Below are positions 18,940 through 27,165 of a DNA stretch of 64,000 nucleotides, in pieces; position 1 is the first letter of the stretch; each line of letters begins with the position of its first letter. This DNA is from Brevundimonas sp. SGAir0440 (GTDB lineage Bacteria; Pseudomonadota; Alphaproteobacteria; Caulobacterales; Caulobacteraceae): contig NZ_CP039435.1 of NCBI RefSeq assembly GCF_005484585.1, positions 1,798,001-1,862,000 on the forward strand, written 5' to 3'. The translations under genes were made by a program, and so were the position numbers. Below the pieces are notes generated by a model. The model had not been told where the DNA came from. It made no database searches and worked only from the letters and a program-made list of their open reading frames with translations.

Positions 18940-20460
18940 ATGACAATCGCCGGCGTTTTCGCCACCCTCTCGCTCATGATGGCGCCCGCAGCCGACCAGC
19001 CGACCGTCCGCATTTCGCAGGGCGTCCTGAACGGACGCGCGGATGCCGATGTGGCGGCGTTCAAGAACATTCCCTATGCCGCGCCGCCGACGGCCGAGCG
19101 ACGTTGGCGACCGCCCGGTCCCGCGCCGACCTGGCAGGGCCAGCGCGACGCCTCGGCCTATGGTCCGCTGTGCATCCAGGCGCCGCCCAACGGCGACCCT
19201 GGCGTCGGTCCCTTGCCGATGAGCGAGGATTGCCTGAACCTGAACGTCTGGCGCCCCATCAGCGCGGCTCAGCCCGCGCCGGTCATGGTCTGGATCCACG
19301 GCGGCGGCCTGGTGAACGGGTCGGGAACCGCGCCGCTGTATGACGGAACGAACCTGGCCAAGCGCGGCATGGTCGTGGTGACGCTGAACTATCGACTGGG
19401 GCGGCTGGGCTTCTTCGACCATCCGGCGCTGGCGGCCGAGCGGCCGGCGGGGGAGGCGGCGGGCAACTACGGTCTGATGGACGTGACGGCCGCGCTGAAA
19501 TGGGTGCGGGCCAATATCGCGGCCTTTGGCGGCGACCCCAAGAACGTGACCATCTTCGGTGAATCGGCGGGCGGGGCGATCGTCACGCGGCTCATGATCT
19601 CGCCGCCGGCGCGCGGTCTGTTCGACCGGGCGATCGTTCAATCCGGCCTGGGCCGGGAGTTGCAGACTCCACTGGACCGCAAAGGCGCCTATGGCGCGCC
19701 TTCAGCGCGGGAGCGCGGCGAGGTCTGGGCCTATGGCGCGGGATTGCGAACGGCGGCGGATTTGCGTGCGGCGCCGGCCGATCTGTTCCTGACGCCGCCG
19801 CCGGTCTTCGCCAACGGCGACCTGACGCTGATCGACGGGCGGGTCGTGCCGTCCACGGTGGAGGCGGCGTTCAAGGCGGGGCGGCAGGCCCCGGTGCCCT
19901 TCATCATCGGCAGCAACAGCGCCGAGTTCTGGTGGATGCGGCCGACGGATCGCAACGGCTATGGTCAGATCGACGACGACATGACCTGGCTCGAGCGCGC
20001 CGACGCCGTTCAGGCCTATGGCGGGCTGGAAGCGTTCGACAAGCTGGCGATCACGGATCTGGTGTTTTCCGAGCCGGCCCGGATGCTGGCGCGGCTGCAT
20101 ACGAAGGCGGGCCATCCGGCCTGGCTCTATCGGTTCGATATCTCGTCGCCGCAGAATCCGGAGCCGCATGGCGGCGCGACCCATGCGATCGAGCGGCCCT
20201 ATGTGTTCGGCACGTTGAACACCCTGCCGTATCCGGTCGAGGATCGGGACCGGAAGGCGTCGGAGGCCATGATGGGCTACTGGACCGCCTTCGCGCGCTC
20301 GGGCGATCCGAACGGCGTCGGGCGGCCACGCTGGCCCACGGCGACATCGAGGGACACCCGGCTGATGAACTTCCTCAATTCGGGACCGACCGTGACGCCC
20401 GTGCCGTTCAGCGCCCGGCTAGACCTGCTGGAACGGTTCCGCGAGCGGCCCAGGCCTTGA
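18940..20460 (+). CDS. Type B carboxylesterase (secreted)
   Basis: A 506-residue alpha/beta-hydrolase of the carboxylesterase/cholinesterase family with a short N-terminal signal-like segment (about 1-20). The oxyanion motif WIHGGGLVNG, the nucleophile Ser209 in FGESAGG and the early EDCLNLNVW box are all present. The acid is likely the Glu in SNSAEFWW and the base the His in GGATHAIE near residue 413, shifted slightly from the usual GAxHxxEL. It should hydrolyse carboxylic esters in the periplasm or outside. No neighbour suggests a substrate. It ends convergently with gor. Confidence 0.88.
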   Translation: MTIAGVFATLSLMMAPAADQPTVRISQGVLNGRADADVAAFKNIPYAAPPTAERRWRPPGPAPTWQGQRDASAYGPLCIQAPPNGDPGVGPLPMSEDCLNLNVWRPISAAQPAPVMVWIHGGGLVNGSGTAPLYDGTNLAKRGMVVVTLNYRLGRLGFFDHPALAAERPAGEAAGNYGLMDVTAALKWVRANIAAFGGDPKNVTIFGESAGGAIVTRLMISPPARGLFDRAIVQSGLGRELQTPLDRKGAYGAPSARERGEVWAYGAGLRTAADLRAAPADLFLTPPPVFANGDLTLIDGRVVPSTVEAAFKAGRQAPVPFIIGSNSAEFWWMRPTDRNGYGQIDDDMTWLERADAVQAYGGLEAFDKLAITDLVFSEPARMLARLHTKAGHPAWLYRFDISSPQNPEPHGGATHAIERPYVFGTLNTLPYPVEDRDRKASEAMMGYWTAFARSGDPNGVGRPRWPTATSRDTRLMNFLNSGPTVTPVPFSARLDLLERFRERPRP

Positions 20461-20469
20461 GCGCAAGCG

Positions 20470-21852
20470 TCAGCCGGCGGAGGTCGCGCCCGACTGCTTC
20501 TCCTTCAGCGTGACCAGCTCTTCGGCCATGGTGGGGTGCACGGCGCAGGTGGCGTCCCACTGCGCCTTGGTCAGGCCCGCCTTCACCGCGATGGCGGCCA
20601 ACTGAATCATCTCGGGGCTGTCGGGGCCAACGATATGGACGCCGACCACGCGCTGGCTGTCGGCATCGACCACCAGCTTCATCAGCACCCGCTCGTCCGA
20701 GCCGGTGAAGGCGTATTTCATCGGCCGGAAGCGGGTGACGTAGACATCGACGCCGTTCGAGCAGGAGCGGCGGGCCTCCGCCTCGCTGAGGCCCACGACC
20801 CCGACCGGCGGCTGACTGAAGACGGCGGTGGCCACGGCCTCGTAGTCGAAGTGCTGGGGATTGTCGCGATAGACGGTCTGATGGAAGGCGACGGCTTCGC
20901 GGATAGCGACGGGCGTCAGGTTCATCCGGTCGGTGACGTCGCCGATGGCCCAGATGTTGTCCGCCGTCGTCCTGGAATAGGGATCGACCTTGATGGCGCC
21001 CGCTTCATTCAGCTCGACGCCTGCGGTCTCCAGCCCCAGATCCTTGACGTAAGGGACGCGGCCGGTGGCGAACATGACCACGTCCGTCTCCAGCTTCATC
21101 CCGTTTTCGAGGTGGTTGACCAGGCCGGTGTCAGTCTTTTCGATCTTCTCGTGCTGGCAGCCCAGGATGACCTTGATGCCGCGCTTTTCGATCTCTCCGG
21201 CCAGGTGCGCGCGCACATCGTCGTCGAAGCCGCGCAGGATGTTGGGGCCGCGATAGATCAGGGTCGTCTCCACGCCCAGGCCTGCGAAGATGCCGGCGAA
21301 CTCCACCGCGATATAGCCGCCGCCCGCGATCAGAATACGCTTGGGCAGTTCCGGAAGGTGGAAGGCTTCTTCGGACGTGATGGCGTGCTCGATCCCCGGC
21401 AGTTCGTCCGGCTTCCAGGGGCGGCCGCCCGTGGCGATCAGGATCTTCTCGGCGGTGATGGTGCGATCCTTGCCGACAATCTCGACCGTGTGGACGTCTT
21501 TCAGGACCGCCCGCCCGTGGACCAGTTCGACCCCGGCCTTGCCCAGATTGGCGGCGTAGATGCCGGACAGGCGCGCGATCTCGACGTCCTTGGCCTCAAG
21601 GAAGGTGGGCCAGTCGAACCTGGCGTTGTCGAACGACCAGCCGTAGCCCTCGGCGATCTCGAGCGCGTGGCTGACCTCGGAGGCCATAACCATGAACTTC
21701 TTGGGCACGCAGCCGCGAATGACGCAGGTGCCGCCGACCCGATATTCCTCGGCGACCGCGACCTTCTTGCCATCCAGCGCCGTCAGCCGCGCCGCCCGCA
21801 CCCCGCCCGAACCGGCGCCGATGACGAAAAGGTCGTAGTCGTAGTCGGCCAT
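20470..21852 (-). CDS. gor: Glutathione-disulfide reductase
   Basis: A 460-residue FAD/NADPH flavoprotein. The N-terminal FAD site is VIGAGSGGVRAARL, and the redox-active disulfide Cys43/Cys48 lies in GGTCVIRGCVPKK. An NADPH domain has GGGYIAVEFAGIF followed by Arg-containing YRGPN, and the dimerisation domain has the catalytic pair in CAVHPTMAEE (His-x4-Glu). This pattern fits the bacterial/plant glutathione reductases rather than lipoamide dehydrogenase. It keeps glutathione reduced in the cytosol. Single gene, convergent with the carboxylesterase. Confidence 0.93.
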   Translation of the reverse strand: MADYDYDLFVIGAGSGGVRAARLTALDGKKVAVAEEYRVGGTCVIRGCVPKKFMVMASEVSHALEIAEGYGWSFDNARFDWPTFLEAKDVEIARLSGIYAANLGKAGVELVHGRAVLKDVHTVEIVGKDRTITAEKILIATGGRPWKPDELPGIEHAITSEEAFHLPELPKRILIAGGGYIAVEFAGIFAGLGVETTLIYRGPNILRGFDDDVRAHLAGEIEKRGIKVILGCQHEKIEKTDTGLVNHLENGMKLETDVVMFATGRVPYVKDLGLETAGVELNEAGAIKVDPYSRTTADNIWAIGDVTDRMNLTPVAIREAVAFHQTVYRDNPQHFDYEAVATAVFSQPPVGVVGLSEAEARRSCSNGVDVYVTRFRPMKYAFTGSDERVLMKLVVDADSQRVVGVHIVGPDSPEMIQLAAIAVKAGLTKAQWDATCAVHPTMAEELVTLKEKQSGATSAG

Positions 21853-21959
21853 AGGTCGGATTCCGTTCAGCAGCAGGCATCGGCATTTAAGCCGCGCCGC
21901 GCGAAATCCAAGAGCTCAACGGTCTGTCCAGACCTAATCAGGTTGGTCGCGTCGGTGAT

Positions 21960-23471
21960 TCAATTGACCGGCGGCGCCTTGCAGTTGGCGGCGATGAAGG
22001 CCTCGTGGGTCGGCATTCGCGCCACGCCCTGCTGGATCATCGCCTTCATCTTCTGCAACCATTGCTGGACCTGCTCCAGAGGAATGGTCTCCGTGATCGG
22101 ATCGTGCCGCTCGGGGATGACGCCCTGGCCGAGCAACACGGCGATCCAGCTCGTCTCCTGAAACAGTTCGTCCTCGTAGCGGAAGATGCGACCCCGGCTG
22201 CGGAACTGATCCATCTTCTGCTTCAGCGTCTCGGGAATCGGCATGGCCCGCGCGTGGCGCCACAGGGGCGAGTCGTCGCGCGCCGTGGCGTGATAGTGCA
22301 GGATGATGAAGTCGCGGATGCGCTCGGTCTCCAGCCGCATCATGCGGTTGTAGTTGTCGATATCGGCCTGGGCGAAGCCGGTGTCGGGGAAGTGCAGCAG
22401 CAGTTTGGAGATGCCGGACTGCACCAGATGGATGCTGGTCGATTCCAGCGGCTCCAAAAAGCCTGACGCCAGGCCCAGGGCCAAGCAGTTCTTGTTCCAG
22501 GTCTTCTTGCGGCGACCGGTGGTGAACCGCAGGAAGTTGGGTTCCGCCATCGCCTCGCCGTCCAGGGAGGCGCGCAGCCTGGCCTGGGCCGCGTCATCGG
22601 AGATATAGGGGCTGCAATAGACATAGCCGTTGCCGGTGCGGTGCTGCAGCGGAATGCGCCAGCGCCATCCCGCCTCAAGGGCCGTCGATTGGGTATAGGG
22701 CGTCGGATCGCCGACCCGAGTGCAGGGCATGGCCACAGCACGATCCGCTGGCAGCCAGTGGGTCCAATCCTCGTAGCCCGTCTTCAGCGCCCCTTCGATC
22801 AGCAGGCCGCGGAAGCCCGAACAGTCGATGAAGAAGTCCGCCTCCAGCTCGCGGCCGTCGTCCAACCGCACCGACTGGATAAAGCCGTCGCCGTCGCGCA
22901 GGCGCACGTCGGCGATCTTGCCCTCATGCCGCACCACGCCATTCGCCTCGGCGCGCTGACGCAGGAACCTGGCGTATAGGCCGGCGTCGAAATGGAAGGC
23001 GTAGGTCATCTGCGAGGCGGCGCCGCGCGGGTCGGTGTCAGGCCGGGTGAACCGACCCATGCGCGCCGCCATCGTCGTGACGGAATAGGCGTTCAGATCG
23101 TCGTCCAGCCCTGCCTTGTTCAGTCGCAGCCAGTATTGGTGGAAGGAGGCGGCGTCGATGCGCGTGCCATAGGTTCCGAACGGATGGAAGTAACTGTGGC
23201 CCTTCTGGAACCAGTCGTTGAACTGGATGCCCAGCTTGTAGGTGGCCTGGGTGGCGCGGACGAATTCGTTCTCGTCGATGCCCAGCAACTGGTTGAACAG
23301 CAGGATCGGCGGAATGGTGGCCTCGCCGACGCCGACCGTGCCGATGACCTCAGACTCGACTAGTTCGACCTTCACCGTGCCGCGCGTGACGTGCGCCAGT
23401 GCGGCGGCGGCCATCCAGCCGGCCGTGCCGCCCCCGACGATCAGAATACGTTTGAGCGGAGCAGGGGTCAT
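21960..23471 (-). CDS. Flavin-dependent (tryptophan-type) halogenase family protein
   Basis: A 503-residue FAD-dependent halogenase-family protein. The FAD motif [10 protein letters not shown] is at the N-terminus, the VGVGEATIP motif follows near residue 47, and the family signature WRWRIP (here GWRWRIPLQ) is present, as are FIDCSGFRG and [15 protein letters not shown]. The Lys of YKLGIQF near residue 79 may be the catalytic lysine. Family members chlorinate or brominate tryptophan or other aromatics with FADH2. In Caulobacterales such genes usually sit near TonB receptors and cupin/SapC-like genes, none of which is here, so the natural substrate is open. Confidence 0.88.
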   Translation of the reverse strand: MTPAPLKRILIVGGGTAGWMAAAALAHVTRGTVKVELVESEVIGTVGVGEATIPPILLFNQLLGIDENEFVRATQATYKLGIQFNDWFQKGHSYFHPFGTYGTRIDAASFHQYWLRLNKAGLDDDLNAYSVTTMAARMGRFTRPDTDPRGAASQMTYAFHFDAGLYARFLRQRAEANGVVRHEGKIADVRLRDGDGFIQSVRLDDGRELEADFFIDCSGFRGLLIEGALKTGYEDWTHWLPADRAVAMPCTRVGDPTPYTQSTALEAGWRWRIPLQHRTGNGYVYCSPYISDDAAQARLRASLDGEAMAEPNFLRFTTGRRKKTWNKNCLALGLASGFLEPLESTSIHLVQSGISKLLLHFPDTGFAQADIDNYNRMMRLETERIRDFIILHYHATARDDSPLWRHARAMPIPETLKQKMDQFRSRGRIFRYEDELFQETSWIAVLLGQGVIPERHDPITETIPLEQVQQWLQKMKAMIQQGVARMPTHEAFIAANCKAPPVN

Positions 23472-23652
23472 TGGGCGTAACTGGTGAAGAGGCGAAGTGA
23501 TCGGGCCAGGGCGGCGCCTTGTGCGATCAGTCGCGCGAACTGGCCGAGTTGTCGATCCTCGTTTTATGAGGCCTCGAAACCAATGCTCGAGACTGCAATC
23601 AAGCCCGCCGCAATGCGTGACTGTTGAATGTATGTTTTATGAGAAGCGACGA

Positions 23653-23728
<76 letters not shown>

Positions 23729-23886
23729 ACACCGATCGTCGTGTCTTCGGCGGGGCCAACGCCATCGCCGAAGGGCGCTCCTACTACCCAGCGGTTCGAG
23801 GGTTGGCAAGCGCTTTCGCAAACTTTCTGCGACGGAGTATGGTCCGCGTGGAATCAGCTGCGGCAAGCGGCGGGGGAGCGAACAGC

Positions 23887-25299
23887 ATGGCCTTCTGGAA
23901 CCGGCGTCGATCGATCGACGCGATGATGGCGCCGCACGACGGACCGCGGCTGAAGCCGACGTTGAGCTGGCCGCACCTGCTGGCCCTGGGCGTTGGGGCC
24001 ATCGTCGGCACCGGCATCCTGACGCTGATCGGGGTCGGGGCGGGGTTGGCGGGCCCGGCGGTGTTGATCAGCTTCGGCCTTGCGGGACTGGTCTGCGCCT
24101 GCGCGGCTTTGGCCTATGCCGAGCTGTCGACCATGATGCCGACAGCGGGCAGCGCCTACACCTATTCCTATGCCGTGCTGGGCGAGTTGATCGCCTGGAT
24201 CGTGGGGTGGAGCCTGATCCTGGAATATTCGCTGGTCGTCAGCGCCGTGGCGGTAGGCTGGTCCGGCTATGCGGTCGGTTTCCTGAGCGGGCTGGGGATC
24301 GATCTGCCGACGGCGCTGGTCGCCGGGCCGCATGCCGGGGGGATCATCAACTTGCCGGCCGTGGCCATCATCGGGGTGATCACGGGCTTGCTTCTGCTGG
24401 GAACCAAGGAGAGCGCGACGCTGAACGCGGTGCTGGTCCTGATCAAGATCGCGGCGCTGGTGGTGTTCGTCGCCATCGCCCTGCCGGCGTTCAAGCCCGA
24501 GCATTTCACGCCCTTCATGCCCAATGGATTCGGCGCGCCCTTCGTCCAGACCGGGGTGATGGCGGCGGCGGCGATCATCTTCTTCGCCTTCTACGGGTTC
24601 GACGCCATTTCGACGGCGGCGGAGGAGACCAAGAAGCCCGAGCGTGACCTGGCCATCGGCATCGTCGGCTCCATGCTGGTCTGCACGGCGCTGTATCTGG
24701 TGGTCGCGGCCGCAGCCATCGGCGCGCGGCCGGTCGCGACTTTTGCCAGCAGCCCCGAGCCTCTGGCCCTGATTCTGCGTCAGATGGGGCAGGGGACGGC
24801 AGCCCAGTGGATCGCCGCTGCGGCGGTGATCGCGCTTCCGACCGTCCTGCTGGCCTTCCTGTTCGGCCAGAGCCGCATCTTCCTGGGCATGGCGCGCGAC
24901 GGCCTGTTGCCGCGCCGCCTGGCCAAGGTGTCGAGCCGAGGCGTGCCGGCGGTGGTGACGGTGTTCACCGCCATCGTCGTGGCGATCCTGGCGGGGCTGC
25001 TGCCGCTGGACGAGTTGGCGTCTCTGGCCAACGCCGGGACGCTGGCGGCCTTCTGCTCGGTCGGTGTTTGCCTGATCGTGCTGCGTATCCGCGAGCCGGG
25101 TCGCAAGCGGGTGTTCAAGGCGCCGCTGTGGCCGGTGGTCGGAGCCATCAGCGTGATCGGCTGCCTGGTCTTCTTCCTGAGCCTGAAGCCGGTGACGCAG
25201 ATCGGCTTCGTCGTCTGGAACGTGGTCGGCGTGGCGATCTATCTGCTCTGGTCGTCGCGGAACTCGCGCCTGGCCAAAGGCGAGGAGACGGCGGCCTGA
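23887..25299 (+). CDS. Amino acid permease, APC superfamily
   Basis: A 470-residue transporter with 12 predicted TM helices, of the cationic/neutral amino acid type within the APC superfamily. The first helix has GVGAIVGTGILTLIG, the substrate-backbone motif of the family. YAELSTMMPTAGSAYTYSY (helix 3) and FYGFDAISTAAEE (helix 6) also match. The start at ATG 23887 has GGGAG eight bases upstream; an earlier in-frame start would add a non-hydrophobic stretch. The stop overlaps the next gene (TGATG), so the Hpt protein is co-expressed. It takes up an amino acid by proton symport or exchange. Specificity is unknown. Confidence 0.92.
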   Translation: MAFWNRRRSIDAMMAPHDGPRLKPTLSWPHLLALGVGAIVGTGILTLIGVGAGLAGPAVLISFGLAGLVCACAALAYAELSTMMPTAGSAYTYSYAVLGELIAWIVGWSLILEYSLVVSAVAVGWSGYAVGFLSGLGIDLPTALVAGPHAGGIINLPAVAIIGVITGLLLLGTKESATLNAVLVLIKIAALVVFVAIALPAFKPEHFTPFMPNGFGAPFVQTGVMAAAAIIFFAFYGFDAISTAAEETKKPERDLAIGIVGSMLVCTALYLVVAAAAIGARPVATFASSPEPLALILRQMGQGTAAQWIAAAAVIALPTVLLAFLFGQSRIFLGMARDGLLPRRLAKVSSRGVPAVVTVFTAIVVAILAGLLPLDELASLANAGTLAAFCSVGVCLIVLRIREPGRKRVFKAPLWPVVGAISVIGCLVFFLSLKPVTQIGFVVWNVVGVAIYLLWSSRNSRLAKGEETAA

Positions 25300-25652
25300 T
25301 GGCGCTGCGCGATCTGACGGGCGCGGTCGATTTCGCCGTGCTGAACGGCATGACGGGCGGGGACGACGCCATCAACGAGGAAGTGTTGGGCCTGTTCGTC
25401 AATCAGGCCGGCCTGTGGTCCGTCATGCTGGACCCCAAGGTCGAGGGCTGGCGCGACGGGGTTCATACGATCCGGGGCGCGGCGGCGGGCATCGGCGCGC
25501 GGGACCTGGCGGCGATCTGCGCCGAGGCGGAAGCGGTGGATCAGAAGCTGGCCGCCCCGGCGGTCGAGCGGGTCCGTGATGGTCTGGAAGCGGCGCTGGC
25601 CGATGTCGCGGCCTATCGGCATGAACTGATGCTGCGCGGTCTCAAGGGCTGA
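25299..25652 (+). CDS. Hpt domain phosphotransfer protein
   Basis: A 117-residue all-helical protein made of a single Hpt domain. The phosphorylatable His is likely His56 in GVHTIRGAAAGIGA, matching HxxKG(A)xxxG with Arg in place of Lys. Hpt domains relay phosphate between receiver domains in multi-step His-Asp systems. It overlaps the stop of the amino acid permease by one base, an odd partnership that may mean coupling of transport to signalling or simply a shared transcript. No kinase or receiver gene lies next to it. The nearest two-component pair is at 17-19 kb. Confidence 0.75.
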   Translation: MALRDLTGAVDFAVLNGMTGGDDAINEEVLGLFVNQAGLWSVMLDPKVEGWRDGVHTIRGAAAGIGARDLAAICAEAEAVDQKLAAPAVERVRDGLEAALADVAAYRHELMLRGLKG

Positions 25653-25664
25653 GGCGAAGCGGAT

Positions 25665-25717
25665 GAAATTGCACTGCACTCCGAAAACGCGTGCAAAATA
25701 CAAGAAAGTGCAATTTC
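25665..25717. repeat. Inverted repeat with 11-bp arms between convergent genes
   Basis: GAAATTGCACT at 25665-25675 and its exact reverse complement at 25707-25717 are separated by 31 bases. The region is AT-richer than its surroundings. It lies after the Hpt gene and before the end of the convergent chorismate mutase gene (the 214-base gap 25653-25866 contains nothing else I can name). It could be an RNA 3'-end structure or a protein site, but there is no T-tract. Confidence 0.6.
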
Positions 25718-25866
25718 GGCAGGCGAGGCGAGCCGCTGTGTCAAAGACCGGACGCCCATTATACGGCGCCCTGAAAGAGCGGCGGGGTGATTGACGCTGC
25801 TGCGACCCAATCGGTTGAACGTAGGCCGAACTTTTTCCGCGGATAGGATGGCAAGCGTGCGCCGTC

Positions 25867-26199
25867 CTAGCTGCGAGTCCGGTCGTAGGTGGCGAACTCG
25901 TGGGCGATGCAGCGGTCGATGAGCAGGCGCCAGACGGGTTCGGCGATGTCGGGTGACAGATCGTGGGCCTCGGCCGAGACCAGAACCTTGGCGACCACGT
26001 CGTCGATGCGGGCCTGGTCGAAGACGGCGTCGCGGTCGGGCTTGATGCGGGCGGCGGCGTCCATGTAGCGCTGGCGCTCGGCCAGCAGGGCGACCAGCGC
26101 GCGGTCCAGGGCATCGACGCCTTGGCGGACCTCGGCCATCGACTGGCATTCGGCGGGATCGACGCGCGCGTCGACGGCGACAAGAGCAGGCTTTGACAT
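25867..26199 (-). CDS. Chorismate mutase, AroQ type
   Basis: A 110-residue all-helical AroQ-fold protein. It has the family order of an N-terminal helix with Arg (AEVRQGVDALDRALVALLAERQRYMDAAARIK), a central helix (ARIDDVVAKVLVSAEAHDL) and a C-terminal helix (AEPVWRLLIDRCIAHEF). It would rearrange chorismate to prephenate on the way to phenylalanine and tyrosine. The length is that of stand-alone enzymes such as PchB/monofunctional AroQ. No iron-siderophore genes are nearby, so a role in aromatic amino acids is likelier than isochorismate lyase. Confidence 0.85.
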   Translation of the reverse strand: MSKPALVAVDARVDPAECQSMAEVRQGVDALDRALVALLAERQRYMDAAARIKPDRDAVFDQARIDDVVAKVLVSAEAHDLSPDIAEPVWRLLIDRCIAHEFATYDRTRS

Positions 26200-26240
26200 G
26201 GGCGTGGGGTTAGCGGGTCAGACCGCCCAAGCCAAGGCCG

Positions 26241-27056
26241 TCAACCGACGAAGGCCCGCTCAAGCACGTAGTCCGCCGGTTCGGCATTGGAGCCTTCCTT
26301 CAGGCCATAGGTCTCCAGCAGTTCGCCGGCTTCCTTGATCATGGCCATGGAGCCGCACAGCATGGCTCGGTCGCGGGCCGGGTCGAACCCTTCGGGCAGG
26401 CCCAGGTCGCGGAAGAAGTCGCCGGACTTGATGCGGTCGGTGATCCGGCCCGGCGTCTCGAAGGCTTCGCGGGTCACGGTGGGGTAATAGGTCAGCTGGG
26501 CCTTGGCCTCGTCGCCGATCAGAGGATCGTCGTGGATCTCGCGGGTGAAGAAGTCGCGGTAGGCGAGGTCGGCGACGCTGCGGACCGTGTGGATCACATA
26601 GACATGGCCGAAGCGGGAGTAGGTCTCTGGGTCGCGCGCGACGCTGAGCCAGGGCGCCAGACCCGTGCCGGTGCCGATCAAGAACAGACGCTCGCCGCCG
26701 GTCAGGGCGTCAAGAACCAGGGTGCCGGTCGGCTTCTTGCCCATCAGAACCGTGTCGCCGGGCTGGATTTTCTGCAGGCGCGAGGTCAGCGGGCCGTCGG
26801 CGACCTTGATCGAGAAGAACTCCAGCTCCTCGGCCCAGCAGGGGCTGGCGATGGAATAGGCGCGCAGGACAGGCTTTCCGCCGTCTTCGCCCGGCAGGCC
26901 GATCATCACGAACTCGCCCGAGCGGAAGCGGAAATCCTCGGGCCGCTTGACGCCAAAGCTGAACAGGCTGTCGGTCCAGTGGCGCACCCACAGAACCTCA
27001 AGCTCGTTAAACGGACTGGCTTTCACGGGGGCGGGGGAGAGGGCGGCGTCTGTCAT
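26241..27056 (-). CDS. fpr: Ferredoxin/flavodoxin-NADP+ reductase
   Basis: A 271-residue FAD enzyme of the bacterial subclass of ferredoxin-NADP reductases, exchanging electrons between NADPH and ferredoxin or flavodoxin in the cytosol. The FAD motif is RAYSIASP near residue 66, then the pyrophosphate-binding GDTVLMGKKPTGTL, the NADP site GTGTGLAPW, the CGSMAM loop, and the C-terminal ERAFVG that stacks at the flavin in this subclass. Length fits. It is divergent from the DPP-IV-like gene across about 110 bases. Confidence 0.92.
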   Translation of the reverse strand: MTDAALSPAPVKASPFNELEVLWVRHWTDSLFSFGVKRPEDFRFRSGEFVMIGLPGEDGGKPVLRAYSIASPCWAEELEFFSIKVADGPLTSRLQKIQPGDTVLMGKKPTGTLVLDALTGGERLFLIGTGTGLAPWLSVARDPETYSRFGHVYVIHTVRSVADLAYRDFFTREIHDDPLIGDEAKAQLTYYPTVTREAFETPGRITDRIKSGDFFRDLGLPEGFDPARDRAMLCGSMAMIKEAGELLETYGLKEGSNAEPADYVLERAFVG

Positions 27057-27165
27057 CGTGCCGTCTCTCTAATCTGAGAACCCCTCGCAGGGAAGGACAA
27101 GCCTTTCACCCGGCGACGACATTTCCTCGTGACGGCTTGCAGAAGCACCGCTAGCGTCCCGACCC

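Noticed and set aside
21921-21934. GGTCTGTCCAGACC between gor and the halogenase, considered as a second HutC site or terminator
   Set aside because: It lacks the TA centre of the GT-N-TA-N-AC pattern and has no T-tract. A five-base-arm repeat of this sort is common by chance.
25239-26183. A 314-codon leftward frame over the Hpt and chorismate mutase genes
   Set aside because: Runs antisense and out of frame across two recognised genes, with a Pro/Arg/Ser-rich product typical of shadow frames.
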